Origin: CAXMST01 sp963712765
GTDB lineage: Bacteria; Actinomycetota; Thermoleophilia; Solirubrobacterales; 70-9
Assembly (NCBI GenBank): GCA_963712765.1
Contig: CAVQIX010000005.1
Span: 434,001 to 498,000, forward strand
DNA: 64,000 nt
Direction: 5' to 3'
Under the pieces are notes generated by a model. The model ran no database searches, was not told the DNA's origin, and was given only the letters and a program-made list of their open reading frames with translations. Positions 18,247 through 28,924 of the stretch are shown piece by piece. How positions within the stretch are numbered: the first letter of the stretch is position 1; each line of letters starts with the position of its first letter. Position numbers and translations under genes: made by a program.

Positions 18247-19317
18247 ATGCATTCCAACTCCCTGAGCGAGCTCGACTCGGTTCGCGACCGGCGGATCGCT
18301 CAGATCGTTCCGCTCGCGACCCCGGCGCTGCTCCTGCATGAGCACTCGCTCTCGGCCGAGGGCGCCGAGGCCGTACGCGACAGCAGGCAGCGGATCTCGG
18401 CGATCCTCGACCACGAGGACCCGCGACTGCTGGTGGTTGTCGGGCCCTGCAGCGTGCACGACACCGAGGCTGCGCTCGACTACGGTCGACGCCTTGCCGA
18501 GATCGCCGACGAGCTGCCCAACCTGCTGGTGGCGATGAGGGTCTACTTCGAGAAGCCGCGGACGACGACGGGTTGGAAGGGGTTGATCAACGACCCCCAT
18601 CTGGACGGGTCCGGCGACGTCAACTCCGGCCTGCGGATGGCCCGCGAGCTGCTCCTGCAGGTCCTGGAACTCGGGCTACCGATCGGCTGCGAGTTCCTCG
18701 ATCCGATCACGCCGCAGTACATCGCCGACACGGTCGCCTGGGGTGCGATCGGGGCACGGACCACCGAGAGCCAGACGCATCGTCAGCTCGCCTCCGGCCT
18801 CTCGATGCCGGTCGGATTCAAGAACCGGACCGACGGAAACGTCGCTGTCGCTGTCGACGCCGTGAGGGCGGCCAGCGCGGAGCACTCCTTTGCCGGCGTC
18901 GACCTCAGCGGCACCTCGGCGATCCTGCACACCACCGGCAATCCCGACTCCCACATCATCCTCCGCGGCGGTCGCGACGGCGGCAACTACGACGCCGACT
19001 CGATCGCCGAGACGCTCGACGCACTCAGCGCGGTCGATCTGCCGCGCCGCGTGATCGTCGACGCCTCTCACGACAACAGCGGCAAGGACCACGAGCGCCA
19101 GCCGGCGGTCGCCGCCGAGATCGGCAGCCAGGTGGCCGGCGGCAACAGGGAGATCGTCGGCGTGATGCTCGAGTCCTTCCTCGAGGCGGGCCGCCAGGAT
19201 CTCGGCGGGGAGCTCACCTACGGGCGCTCGATCACCGACAAGTGCATGGACTGGGACGCAACCGCCGAGGTCCTGCGCGGACTCGACGACTCCGCTCGAA
19301 CCCGCAACGGGTCCTGA
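18247..19317 (+). CDS. aroG: 3-deoxy-7-phosphoheptulonate synthase (DAHP synthase, class I AroG type)
   Basis: Condenses phosphoenolpyruvate and erythrose 4-phosphate, the first step of the shikimate pathway to aromatic amino acids. The 356-aa length fits AroF/G/H. Conserved motifs include VVVGPCSVHD, MRVYFEKPRTTTGWKGLIND, GARTTESQTHRQLASGL with the PEP-binding residues, VGFKNRTDG, DASHDNSGK and the metal-binding His/Glu/Asp positions near ESFLEAGRQ. The ATG at 18247 gives the usual N-terminus; upstream in-frame codons look non-coding. The N-terminal extension typical of allosteric AroG is present (LDSVRDRRIAQIVPLATP). It stands alone, without other aro genes. Confidence 0.95.
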   Translation: MHSNSLSELDSVRDRRIAQIVPLATPALLLHEHSLSAEGAEAVRDSRQRISAILDHEDPRLLVVVGPCSVHDTEAALDYGRRLAEIADELPNLLVAMRVYFEKPRTTTGWKGLINDPHLDGSGDVNSGLRMARELLLQVLELGLPIGCEFLDPITPQYIADTVAWGAIGARTTESQTHRQLASGLSMPVGFKNRTDGNVAVAVDAVRAASAEHSFAGVDLSGTSAILHTTGNPDSHIILRGGRDGGNYDADSIAETLDALSAVDLPRRVIVDASHDNSGKDHERQPAVAAEIGSQVAGGNREIVGVMLESFLEAGRQDLGGELTYGRSITDKCMDWDATAEVLRGLDDSARTRNGS

Positions 19318-19363
19318 GGCCGGCGCCCTCGGGCGCGGACGTCTCGACGGACCCCGGAGGCCG

Positions 19364-20167
19364 TCAAGGAACCTGCGAGTCGACCTCGTTGCGGATCTCG
19401 GCCTCGACCTCATCGATCAGATCGGCGAGGTTGTCGGCGGCGACGTCGGTCGCGGCCGAGACTGCGATCAGGACGAGGATCACCAGGGTTGCGAGGATCG
19501 TCCCCACGACGCCGGCCACCTGCCCCGCGACCGCGAGGCCGCGCATGCCGGCTCCGCTATCGGCCTGACGCTTGCCGATCGAGGCGAGGGCGATCGAGGC
19601 GATCCCGCAGGGCAGCGCCGCGTAGAACGCCGTACCCGATCCGGCGAGGAGGAGGACGATCGAGAGTGGACCGAGAACGATCGCCGCGATCGCCTGCCAG
19701 TTGAGCGATCCCGCGGCGGCGGGCGGCGAGACCGGATCGGGCGGCGGGACCGGATCGGGAGGCGGCTGGGGCGGAGCGGAGCGGCGGGGCGGCGGCACCA
19801 GCTGGTCGGCCGGGGGCGGCGGCGGTGGCGCGGCGACCTCGGTGGGCGCCGGGGAATCGATCAGCTCGGTCTCGGTCGTCCCCATGTCGACCTCGATCGT
19901 GCTCGAGCCGATCTGGATCACGTCTCCGCCGCGGAGCCGCCGGGGGGTGTGGATCAGCTCGCCATTGACGTAGGTGCCGTTGGAGGAGTCGAGGTCCTCG
20001 ATTATCGCCGTCGTGCCCTCGGTCCTGAGAGCGGCGTGCTTCCTGGAGATCCCGGGGTCGTCGAGAGTTACTCCCAGGCCGGGATCGCGGCCGATCACCA
20101 GCTCCTCTCCGATCTCTGCCTCCGTGCCTGCGTCGGCACCCTCCGTGACTGTGATCCAGATCGACAT
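19364..20167 (-). CDS. FHA-domain membrane protein
   Basis: 267 aa. The N-terminal FHA domain (residues 1 to about 95) has the phosphothreonine-binding signature VIGRDPG, GISRKHAAL and SSNGTYVNGE. A Pro-rich linker of about 60 residues follows (runs of PPPPPP), then a DUF4190-like region with two to three membrane helices (WQAIAAIVLGPLSIVLLLAG onwards) and an acidic C-terminal tail. Such proteins are partners of Ser/Thr protein kinases, though none is encoded here. It is convergent with aroG. Confidence 0.88.
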   Translation of the reverse strand: MSIWITVTEGADAGTEAEIGEELVIGRDPGLGVTLDDPGISRKHAALRTEGTTAIIEDLDSSNGTYVNGELIHTPRRLRGGDVIQIGSSTIEVDMGTTETELIDSPAPTEVAAPPPPPPADQLVPPPRRSAPPQPPPDPVPPPDPVSPPAAAGSLNWQAIAAIVLGPLSIVLLLAGSGTAFYAALPCGIASIALASIGKRQADSGAGMRGLAVAGQVAGVVGTILATLVILVLIAVSAATDVAADNLADLIDEVEAEIRNEVDSQVP

Positions 20168-20219
20168 TGGCGCGAGTGTATTCAGGGCACCGCCGCCGAT
20201 GCAGCCGAGCTGCCGGGGC

Positions 20220-21251
20220 TCAGCCTCTGGTGCTCGCAGCCGCGGCCTCGAGCACCTCGAGCATCCGAGCGGTGGTCAACGAGACGTCGTGCCGGGCGGC
20301 GGCGTCGCGGGCCGCCGGGTTCGGCACCGGCATCGCGGCCGCGCGGGCCAGCGCCTCGGTCAGCGCCTCGGTGTCGGACGGCTCGACCAGGACACCGGCG
20401 TCGGGGGTGACGAACTCCGGTGGACCGCCGACCGTGGTCGCGACCACGTTGCGCTCCATCGCGAGCCCCTCCAGCGCCGCCTGGCCAAAGGGCTCGATCA
20501 GAGACGGCTGGCAGAGGACGTCGGAGGCCGCGATCCAGCGCGGCACCTCGCTCTGCGGGATCCGGCCGACGACCCTGATCCCCTCGCGTCCCTCCAGCCG
20601 CCCGCGCAGCGGCCCGTCGCCGACGAACGCCAGCCGACCGCGGCCGTGGCGCTCGAAGGCCTCGGCGAGCCGTTCGACGTTCTTGCGGTCGATCAGGGAG
20701 CCGACGCACACGAAGGCCGGCCCGTCTCCCTCCCACTCCAACTCCAAGCGCGCCGGCTCGGCGGGCCTGGGGCGGAAGGAATCGAGGTCGATCCCGCAAT
20801 CGGCGATGGTGATCTCGGTCAGTGCCCCCGGCAGCTCCTCGCGCATCCGTGCGGCCAGCCACTCGGAGTTGGCGATCACACCCGCCGACCGGGAGAGCAC
20901 CCGCCGGGTCGCGGCCCGGACGCCGGGGATCGAGCCGAGGTTGGCCACGTCCTGCCCGTGGGCCATCACGACGAGAGGGGCACCGCAGGCAAGGGAAGCG
21001 GCAGCGGCGGCCGCGCCGGCCGGGAAGAGGAAGTGGGCGAAGATCACGTCGGGCCGCTCCCTGCGGGCGGCGGCTACGGCGTCGGCGGTCAGCCTCGCGT
21101 ACTTGGTCGGGGATCCGCCGCGACGCGAGATCGCTGCGACCTCGACTGCATGCCCCGCGGCGGAGAGCTCGCGCTTGATCGGCACGAGGAAGCTGCCCAG
21201 ATCGGGGTTCTCCTCGCTCGGCCACATCTGGGTCACCAAGAGGATCCGCAC
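20220..21251 (-). CDS. Family 4 glycosyltransferase
   Basis: 343 aa with the GT-B fold. The N-terminal strand reads MRILLVTQMWPSEENPDLGS with a glycine-rich acceptor loop. The donor half has GSLIDRKNVERLAEAFERHG and the EX7E-type region QPSLIEPFGQAALEGLAMER, whose glutamates contact the nucleotide sugar, followed by VATTVGGPPEFV. It is a single gene divergent from the SGNH hydrolase at 21308. Probable role in glycan or glycolipid synthesis; donor and acceptor not inferable. Confidence 0.9.
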   Translation of the reverse strand: MRILLVTQMWPSEENPDLGSFLVPIKRELSAAGHAVEVAAISRRGGSPTKYARLTADAVAAARRERPDVIFAHFLFPAGAAAAAASLACGAPLVVMAHGQDVANLGSIPGVRAATRRVLSRSAGVIANSEWLAARMREELPGALTEITIADCGIDLDSFRPRPAEPARLELEWEGDGPAFVCVGSLIDRKNVERLAEAFERHGRGRLAFVGDGPLRGRLEGREGIRVVGRIPQSEVPRWIAASDVLCQPSLIEPFGQAALEGLAMERNVVATTVGGPPEFVTPDAGVLVEPSDTEALTEALARAAAMPVPNPAARDAAARHDVSLTTARMLEVLEAAAASTRG

Positions 21252-21307
21252 GGCGCCATCATTGCGGGCCCGCGCGACACATGCCGACGGGACGCGGTGA
21301 TATCTCT

Positions 21308-22120
21308 ATGGCAATGACAGCTGGCGCCGACCGGGGTCACCGGTACTCCAGATTCGTCGCTCTCGGCGATTCGACGACCGAGGGCCTGATGGACCCCGCG
21401 CCCGGGGGCGGCTTCCGCGGCTGGGCGGACCGGCTGGCGGAGATGCTGACGACCGACAACCCGGACCTGCTCTACGCGAACCTGGCGATCCGGGGCCGCA
21501 AGCTGCCGCAGATCAGGGCCGAGCAGCTCGAGGCCGCGATCGAGCTCGAACCCGACCTCGCCAGCGTACTCGGCGGAGTCAACGACATCCTCCGGCCGCG
21601 GGTCGAGACCGACCAGCGGATCGCAGACCTGGAGACGATCGTCGCTCGGCTGCGAGAGACGGGCGCGACGGTCCTCGTCTTCAACTACCCAGATCTCGCC
21701 TCCTCGCTGCGGATCGCCCCGGCCCGGGTGACGGAGCGGGTCCGCCTCTTCAATCGCACGATCGGTGAGATCGCCGACCGCCACGGCGCCTCACTGGTCG
21801 ATCTCGAGAACGACGAGATCCAGCACCCCGGCCTGTGGTCCTCCGACCGCCTCCACGCGAGCCCGGTCGGGCATGAGCGGATGGCGGCGCTTGCGGCGGA
21901 CCGGCTCGGAGTCGCGAACCTCGCGGAAAGCTGGACGCGCCAACTCGAGGAGCCCGCTCCGCAACGCCTACCGATCCGGATCGCGGGAGAGGCCGTCTGG
22001 GCGGGCCGACACCTCGCGCCCTGGGTGCTGCGACGCCTACGCGGTGTCTCATCGGGTGACGGCCTGGAGCCGAAGCGCCCGACGCTTCAGCCGGTCACGC
22101 CTGCCGTCGCTACTGACTGA
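21308..22120 (+). CDS. SGNH/GDSL hydrolase
   Basis: 270 aa, no signal peptide. The catalytic blocks are FVALGDSTTEG (block I, Ser), LAIRGRKL (block II, Gly), GVNDIL (block III, Asn) and SDRLHASPVGHERMA (block V, Asp and His). The C-terminal region beyond residue 200 is a basic extension containing tryptophans. The ATG at 21308 is preferred; a second ATG at 21314 is also possible. Family members hydrolyse esters or deacetylate glycans. The substrate is unknown. Confidence 0.9.
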   Translation: MAMTAGADRGHRYSRFVALGDSTTEGLMDPAPGGGFRGWADRLAEMLTTDNPDLLYANLAIRGRKLPQIRAEQLEAAIELEPDLASVLGGVNDILRPRVETDQRIADLETIVARLRETGATVLVFNYPDLASSLRIAPARVTERVRLFNRTIGEIADRHGASLVDLENDEIQHPGLWSSDRLHASPVGHERMAALAADRLGVANLAESWTRQLEEPAPQRLPIRIAGEAVWAGRHLAPWVLRRLRGVSSGDGLEPKRPTLQPVTPAVATD

Positions 22121-22179
22121 GCGGTCGCACGCCCCTCGGCGCGAGAGGGTGCATCGGTCCCCCGCACTACGATCCGCCG

Positions 22180-23109
22180 ATGCTCCGGGAGACGATCGCC
22201 ACCATCGCGCGCGGGTTCTGCATGGGGTCGGCCGATATCGTGCCGGGCGTCAGCGGCGGAACGATCGCGCTGCTGCTCGGGATCTACGCCCGGCTGGTCG
22301 CCTCCGTGCGCGCGGGCAGCTCCTTCCTCGGTGAGCTGGTCCGGCTCGACCGCGATGCAGCCCGTGAGTGGTTTGCCACGGTCGAGTGGCGGTTCGTGAT
22401 CCCGCTCGTATTGGGGATCCTGTTGGCGGTCGCCACGCTGGCCGGGCCCCTGGAAACCCTGCTGAACGATCATCCGATCCAGATGGCGGCCGCCTTCTTC
22501 GGGCTGATCGCCGGCTCGGTGGTGGTCGTGTGGCGATTGCTCGAGCACCGCGACGGCAAGCGGGTGGCGATAGCGCTGTTCGTTGCGCTGATCACCTTCG
22601 TCGCTCTCGGGATCCGATCGGGAGCAACCGAGGAGACGGTCCGCCAGGTCGAGGATCCGGCGCTACTCGCCTTCTTCGCCTCTGGGGCCGTCGCGATCTG
22701 CGCGATGATCCTGCCGGGGATCAGCGGCTCCTTCCTGCTCGTCCTGCTTGGGATGTACAGCGCCGTGCTCGCCGCGGTCGACGATCGCGACCTCGGCACC
22801 CTCATCGTCTTCGCCCTCGGCTGCGTGCTCGGCCTCGCGCTCTTCTCCCAGATCCTGCACCGGGCGCTGTCGGAGCACTACGACACGGTGATGGCGGCGC
22901 TGATAGGGCTGATGGCCGGATCGACGCGGGTACTGTGGCCGTGGCCCGACGGGCTCGACTCGACGGTGATCGATGCTCCCGACGACTTCGTCCTGGAAGG
23001 GGTGCTGCTGGCGGCGGCCGCGGCGTCGATCGTGATCGGTCTCACCGAGGCGAGCCGCCGAATCGAGAGGCGCTCGCTCACCGATCGCGCCGAAGAGCTC
23101 CGCGAGTGA
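22180..23109 (+). CDS. DUF368 (PopT-type) undecaprenyl-phosphate translocase
   Basis: 309 aa with about nine membrane helices. The family signature GSADIVPGVSGGTIALLLGIY is repeated in inverted-topology form as MILPGISGSFLLVLLGMYSAV, the usual pair of PG(V/I)SG re-entrant motifs. Published work identified DUF368 proteins (PopT) alongside DedA proteins as translocases that recycle the undecaprenyl-phosphate lipid carrier across the membrane. It is convergent with the Rpf-like cell-wall gene at 23132, which fits a cell-envelope role. Confidence 0.85.
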   Translation: MLRETIATIARGFCMGSADIVPGVSGGTIALLLGIYARLVASVRAGSSFLGELVRLDRDAAREWFATVEWRFVIPLVLGILLAVATLAGPLETLLNDHPIQMAAAFFGLIAGSVVVVWRLLEHRDGKRVAIALFVALITFVALGIRSGATEETVRQVEDPALLAFFASGAVAICAMILPGISGSFLLVLLGMYSAVLAAVDDRDLGTLIVFALGCVLGLALFSQILHRALSEHYDTVMAALIGLMAGSTRVLWPWPDGLDSTVIDAPDDFVLEGVLLAAAAASIVIGLTEASRRIERRSLTDRAEELRE

Positions 23110-23131
23110 GGATGAGGGGACGGGCGCGGCG

Positions 23132-23569
23132 TTAGCCGCAGGTCGGCCAGTGGTGGGCGCCGTCCTTGCGCTTCAGCGCTACGGCGACGACGGCCTGGGT
23201 CTTGTAGGTGAAGCGGACCGGATCGCCGCCGGGGGACTTCGGCGCCGCGCGCCAGGTGTCCTTGCGGAACTGGAAGGCGCCGCGATAGATGCCGCCGCCG
23301 CCGACCGCGCGGGGATCACGACCGGACTCGCAGCGAGCGGTCCGGTTCGCCCAGCGCTTCTGCCTGCGGCCGGTCCTGTCCCACAGGCGCGAGTAGCGCT
23401 GCTTCTCGGCGGCGGACTGCTTCCCGCCGCCGCCGCCGACCGTGATGCCGCCGCCGGCACTGGCGCTGGAAGCGCTGAAGCTGAGTGCCCCGACCACGAG
23501 CGCCAAAGCGACCGCGATCGGCGCGAGGAACTTCAGTTTCGGGTTCGAAGCGTGGTAGGCGGGGATCAT
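23132..23569 (-). CDS. Rpf-like transglycosylase-domain secreted protein
   Basis: A small secreted muralytic enzyme of the resuscitation-promoting-factor type. The 145-aa precursor has a signal peptide (LAPIAVALALVVGALSFSAS, cleavage at SASA-GG), a Gly-rich linker, a charged helical segment and the C-terminal transglycosylase-like domain: TARCESGRDPRAV with catalytic Glu 81, GIYRGAFQFRKDTW and a terminal HHWPTCG. I chose the ATG at 23567-23569. An in-frame ATG at 23591-23593 lies inside the conserved 3' end of the upstream c-di-AMP riboswitch and is rejected. Expression is probably turned off or down by c-di-AMP, as for rpf genes in other actinobacteria. Confidence 0.88.
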   Translation of the reverse strand: MIPAYHASNPKLKFLAPIAVALALVVGALSFSASSASAGGGITVGGGGGKQSAAEKQRYSRLWDRTGRRQKRWANRTARCESGRDPRAVGGGGIYRGAFQFRKDTWRAAPKSPGGDPVRFTYKTQAVVAVALKRKDGAHHWPTCG

Positions 23570-23584
23570 TGATTCAGATCTACG

Positions 23585-23740
23585 GTCTCGCATACGGGGT
23601 TAGCTGACGGGCTCGCGCCTAGAGCAGTTGGGCCGGCGCTACCCGGCTCTCTGGCCGGGACTCGCCCCAAGACAATTGGGTCCCCCGCTACTCCGTCAGA
23701 TCGACGGAATCTCTCAGCGGTTGGCCCGGCAGACTAGCAA
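23585..23740 (-). promoter_or_regulatory. ydaO/yuaA-type c-di-AMP riboswitch
   Basis: The minus-strand leader of the Rpf-like gene carries the conserved blocks of the ydaO-yuaA class in order: a 5' stem region ending in GCGGGGGACCCAATTG, then TTGGGGCGAGTCCCGG, a GCCGGGTAGCGCCGGC hairpin and the diagnostic 3' block CCCGTCAGCTAACCCCGTA. Class members sense c-di-AMP and often precede rpf or other cell-wall hydrolase genes in actinobacteria. The boundary positions are approximate. The distance to the start codon is about 15 bases from the end of the block. Confidence 0.85.
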
Positions 23741-23766
23741 ACTGTGAGGAAGCCGTGAGCGCCGCC

Positions 23767-23794
23767 GCCGGCCCCCTCCTCCGTTGGGGCCGGC
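23767..23794 (-). terminator. Hairpin between small ORF and riboswitch
   Basis: A perfect 9-base stem gccggcccc / ggggccggc with a 10-base loop lies between the stop of the 39-aa ORF (23810) and the riboswitch. It probably ends transcription of the small ORF. No U-tract follows. Confidence 0.5.
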
Positions 23795-23809
23795 TCCGCT
23801 CCGGGATGC

Positions 23810-23929
23810 TCAGCCGCGCTTCAGGGAAGCCTTGCGGCGGGAGGCGGCGTTGCGGGCTGCACGCCTGCGCTGCTCGCGCTGCTGCGTCTGTGTTGCGTCG
23901 ACGAAGAGCACACTCATCATCGCGTTCAT
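23810..23929 (-). CDS. Small basic protein, 39 aa
   Basis: The ORF begins at an ATG (23927-23929) with an AAAGGA ribosome site seven bases upstream and is divergent from the CGNR regulator gene. It encodes MNAMMSVLFVDATQTQQREQ followed by an Arg/Lys/Ala-rich tail ending KASLKRG. It sits between an operator-like promoter region and a strong hairpin, which supports a real transcription unit. It is too short for the usual gene callers. No homology can be assigned. Confidence 0.45.
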   Translation of the reverse strand: MNAMMSVLFVDATQTQQREQRRRAARNAASRRKASLKRG

Positions 23930-23947
23930 GGGTAGTCCTTTCGGTTC

Positions 23948-24017
23948 GACCGGCTGTAACCGGTCTCATGTGTTTACTGGTTATAGCATAACTGGCTTTG
24001 ATATGTTGCCGGTTATG
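23948..24017. promoter_or_regulatory. Operator-like repeats between divergent small ORF and CGNR gene
   Basis: A perfect inverted repeat GACCGG-ctgtaa-CCGGTC (23948-23965) is followed by an imperfect one, GGTTAT-agc-ATAACT (23979-23993). A further half-site CCGGTTA appears at 24009-24015. All contain a (C/T)GGTTA / TAACC(A/G) core. This is an AT-rich island in GC-rich DNA and lies where both divergent promoters should be. Control by the CGNR protein itself is a reasonable guess. Confidence 0.45.
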
Positions 24018-24599
24018 CGAGACACCCAGAGCGCACCCGGCCGGCTCGAGCTGATCCGGGAATTCGTCAACACCCGCGACATCGAGGAAGGAACCGATGA
24101 GCTCCTCGACACTCGATCGACGACAGCATGGCTCCGGAAGCGGGATCTGATCGGACCCGACGAGGGTTCCGACGACCGAGACCGAGACCTCCTGATCACG
24201 GTCCGCGAGATGCTCCGCGAGCTGCTGCTCGACAACAACGCCGGCCGGGAAGCCGACCCTGCTGTTGTCGCCGGGCTCAACCAGGCCGGCGAGGGGACCA
24301 CGCTGCAGATCCGGTTCGGTGAGGGATCAACGGAGCTGGTCAGCGACGCCGAAGGGGTGGCCGGTGCATTGGGTGAGCTTCTGGCGATCGTCCACGCCTC
24401 CCACCTCGACGACAGCTGGGGCCGGCTGAAGGCCTGTCCGGCCGAGGACTGCCAGTGGGCCTTCTATGACCGCTCCCGCAACCGATCGGCAACCTGGTGC
24501 CAGATGGGCGCCTGCGGAAACAGGTCGAAGGCCCGGGCGTTCCGCGCCCGGCGGCGTCCGCGGCTCATCGACGATCCGACCGTGATCGGGGGAGGATGA
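24003..24599 (+). CDS. CGNR zinc-finger transcription regulator
   Basis: 198 aa. The C-terminal CGNR zinc finger is clear: CPAEDCQWAFYDRSRNRSAT, then WCQMGACGNRSKARAFR with the CGNR motif. The N-terminal part is the ABATE ligand-binding-type domain (LELIREFVNTRD, then the WLRKRDLI region). Family members are putative stress-linked regulators. The ATG at 24003 or 24015 is possible; both lie immediately after the operator-like repeats. The stop overlaps the thioesterase start as ATGA, so the two genes form an operon. Confidence 0.88.
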   Translation: MLPVMRDTQSAPGRLELIREFVNTRDIEEGTDELLDTRSTTAWLRKRDLIGPDEGSDDRDRDLLITVREMLRELLLDNNAGREADPAVVAGLNQAGEGTTLQIRFGEGSTELVSDAEGVAGALGELLAIVHASHLDDSWGRLKACPAEDCQWAFYDRSRNRSATWCQMGACGNRSKARAFRARRRPRLIDDPTVIGGG

Positions 24600-25309
24600 A
24601 GGTGGAGCCGATCCCGACCGCGGGACGCGTCTTCGAGCAGAGCAGGCTTGTCGGCCCGGCCGATGTCGGCCCGGACGGCCTCAGCCACGCTGCGGCAATC
24701 GCGGACTTCCTTCAGGTGGTGGCCTTCTCCGACGCCCGCGACGCCGGGCTCGAGTCGACCAGGGCCTGGGTGGTCCGCCGAACCCTGATGCGGACCGAGC
24801 GCCGGCCTCGGTTCGGCGAGGAGCTACGAATTCGCACCTTCTGCAGTGGCTTCTCCAAGAGCGTCGCCGAGCGCAGAACCTCGATCGAGGGCGACGGTGG
24901 TGCACGCGTCGAGGCGGAGGCGATCTGGGTCCAGGTCCACCCAGAGACGCGAATGCCGTCCCGGTTCAGCGAGGAGTTCATCGCGATCTACGCCGAGGCC
25001 GCGGGAGGTCGGCGGGCGCGCTCCAGCCTGCGTCACCCGCCACCCCCTGCCGACCCGGGCGGATGCGAGCGGCTTCAGTGGAGCTTCCGCGCCGCTGATC
25101 TCGACATCGCCGGCCACGTCAACAACGCGGCCTACTGGCAGATCGCGGAGGAGTACCTGCCGGTCGCGGTCGAGCCAGGCGAGATCGAGATCGAGTTCCG
25201 TGGCGGCGCCGGAGTCGGTCCGGCGACCGTCCTGCGCTGCGAGGGGATGCTGTGGGTGCTGGACGAAGCGGGAGAGACCAGCGCCTCGCTCACAGCAGCA
25301 GCCCGCTGA
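24596..25309 (+). CDS. Acyl-ACP thioesterase-like protein
   Basis: 237 aa made of two hotdog domains in tandem, as in FatA/FatB-type acyl-ACP thioesterases. The N-terminal domain contains FLQVVAFSDARDAGLESTR and FGEELRIRTFCSG. The C-terminal domain carries DIAGHVNNAAYWQIAEEYL, the conserved (D/N)xxxHVNNxxY motif. It would release fatty acids from acyl carrier protein. ATGA overlap with the CGNR regulator implies coupled expression, and the WS/DGAT gene is convergent with a 20-base overlap, suggesting a neutral-lipid context. Confidence 0.82.
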   Translation: MKVEPIPTAGRVFEQSRLVGPADVGPDGLSHAAAIADFLQVVAFSDARDAGLESTRAWVVRRTLMRTERRPRFGEELRIRTFCSGFSKSVAERRTSIEGDGGARVEAEAIWVQVHPETRMPSRFSEEFIAIYAEAAGGRRARSSLRHPPPPADPGGCERLQWSFRAADLDIAGHVNNAAYWQIAEEYLPVAVEPGEIEIEFRGGAGVGPATVLRCEGMLWVLDEAGETSASLTAAAR

Positions 25310-26681
25310 TCTCCTCCAGCGACTCCTCCATGTAGCCGGCCAGGCTCTGCAGGTGCGGGAGCGTGTCGCGCGCGCCGGTGAAGCCGAAGTTGAGATACCC
25401 GTCGTAGCTCAGGCAGGTGATGTTGAGCGCCGTGCCGTGCAGCAGCAGCGACAGGGGCGAGATCCGGTCGAGCCGCGAGCCACTGAAGTAGAGGGGCTCC
25501 GGCGGCCCGGGAACGTTGGAGATGGTGACGTTGAAGGGAGAGGGCATGTGACCGCCGAGACCGGTCAGCAGCCCGGCGATGAAGGGGCCGTTGATCATCA
25601 GTGTGTACGGCGTCTTCGCCACCTGGGGAAGCCCTCGGAGGTGGTTCTTCGCCTCGCTCATCGAGGCCTGGATCGTCTCCAGCCGCTGTCGCGGGTCGGC
25701 GCAGTTGGTGGCGAGCTCGGTGACGACGATGCCGACGGCGGTGCCGGTGCTGAGGTCATCGGCCTCCCGCAGGTTGACCGGGATGCCCGCGGTGAGCGGG
25801 CTCGAGGGCAGGGCGCTGTGCTCGCGCAGGTAGCGCCGCAGCGCGCTCGAGCTGAGATATAGGACGATGTCGTTCAGTGTCCCGCCGGCGGCGACCGCGA
25901 GGCGCTTGAGCTGGTCGAGCTCGCACTGCTGGGAGGTGAATCGCCGCTGCCCGCCCAATCGCTCGCCGAGCACGGAGGCGGGCGCGGTGTAGGGAGCGGC
26001 GAGGTGGTTGCTGCTCAGGCGGCTGGAGCCAAGCTCGGCCGCTGCCCGGCCGAGGCCCGTCAGCGTGCTCGCCCCGCCGCGGACCGCACCGGTAAGGCCT
26101 GCGACCACTCCCCCTCCGGAATCGTGCTCGACGGGATGGGGGTGCGAGTTACCGCGGCCCTCGCCGACGCTCCAGAATGCGGGCGTGGTCTCCCCGGGAT
26201 CGTCGGAGAGAGTCCTCAACATCAGCCGCATCGCGGCGACACCATCGATCAGCGAATGGTGCATCTTCAGGTAGATCGCGAAGCCCCGGTCGCCGAGGCC
26301 CTCGATCAGATGCATCTCCCACAGCGGCCGGTGCAGGTCGAGCTGGTGGCTATGCAGACGCGATACGAGGACTCCGAGCTCTCGCTCGCCGCCGGGGTGC
26401 GGGAGCGCGGAGTGGCGCACGTGGTAGTGGAGATCGATGTCGGGGTCCTCGCGCATCAGCGGCAGGCGCGGGCCCAGGAGCGGCGCCTGCAGCAGCTTCA
26501 GATCCCAGGGCCTCGGCGTCCGGTGCTCGTCTCGGATCCGGTGGAACTGCTCGACCAGATAGTCGTCCGGGGCGCCCTCGGGCTTGGTGAACTCGAACAG
26601 CCCGCCGACGTGCATCGGAGTGTCACGGCTTTCCAGCAGGAGCCAGACGGCGTCGACGGGTGAGATGCGCTTCAGCGCCAC
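25290..26681 (-). CDS. Wax ester synthase/diacylglycerol acyltransferase (WS/DGAT)
   Basis: Esterifies acyl-CoA to diacylglycerol or a fatty alcohol for storage lipid. The 463-aa length fits the family. The catalytic HHxxxDG motif is HHSLIDGVAAMRLM near residue 140. Other family features are ISPVDAVWLLLESRDTPMHV at the start, PLW with the EMHLIEGL strand, and the C-terminal NVTISNVPGPPEPLYF. Tgs-type proteins in mycobacteria and rhodococci share this layout. It is convergent with the thioesterase. Confidence 0.93.
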   Translation of the reverse strand: MALKRISPVDAVWLLLESRDTPMHVGGLFEFTKPEGAPDDYLVEQFHRIRDEHRTPRPWDLKLLQAPLLGPRLPLMREDPDIDLHYHVRHSALPHPGGERELGVLVSRLHSHQLDLHRPLWEMHLIEGLGDRGFAIYLKMHHSLIDGVAAMRLMLRTLSDDPGETTPAFWSVGEGRGNSHPHPVEHDSGGGVVAGLTGAVRGGASTLTGLGRAAAELGSSRLSSNHLAAPYTAPASVLGERLGGQRRFTSQQCELDQLKRLAVAAGGTLNDIVLYLSSSALRRYLREHSALPSSPLTAGIPVNLREADDLSTGTAVGIVVTELATNCADPRQRLETIQASMSEAKNHLRGLPQVAKTPYTLMINGPFIAGLLTGLGGHMPSPFNVTISNVPGPPEPLYFSGSRLDRISPLSLLLHGTALNITCLSYDGYLNFGFTGARDTLPHLQSLAGYMEESLEEISGLLL

Positions 26682-26796
26682 GGAGCTAGGCCCGCTTCCT
26701 TGCAGGAGACGGAGGGCCTACCGGCGATGCGAACAGCCGAGCCATCGGGCTCACAATAGCCCGAATCAGCACCGCGGCCACGGCCCCGATCGGTCG

Positions 26797-28854
<2,058 letters not shown>

Positions 28855-28924
28855 AGCTATGAGAGTAACGAGGCCCCCGGCCCGGCAGATCAGCCGGGGC
28901 TGCGAGCGGCGCCTACCTACCCGG

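Noticed and set aside
23591..23593. ATG start for the Rpf-like gene
   Set aside because: It falls inside the conserved 3' end of the riboswitch and adds a charged stretch before the signal peptide.
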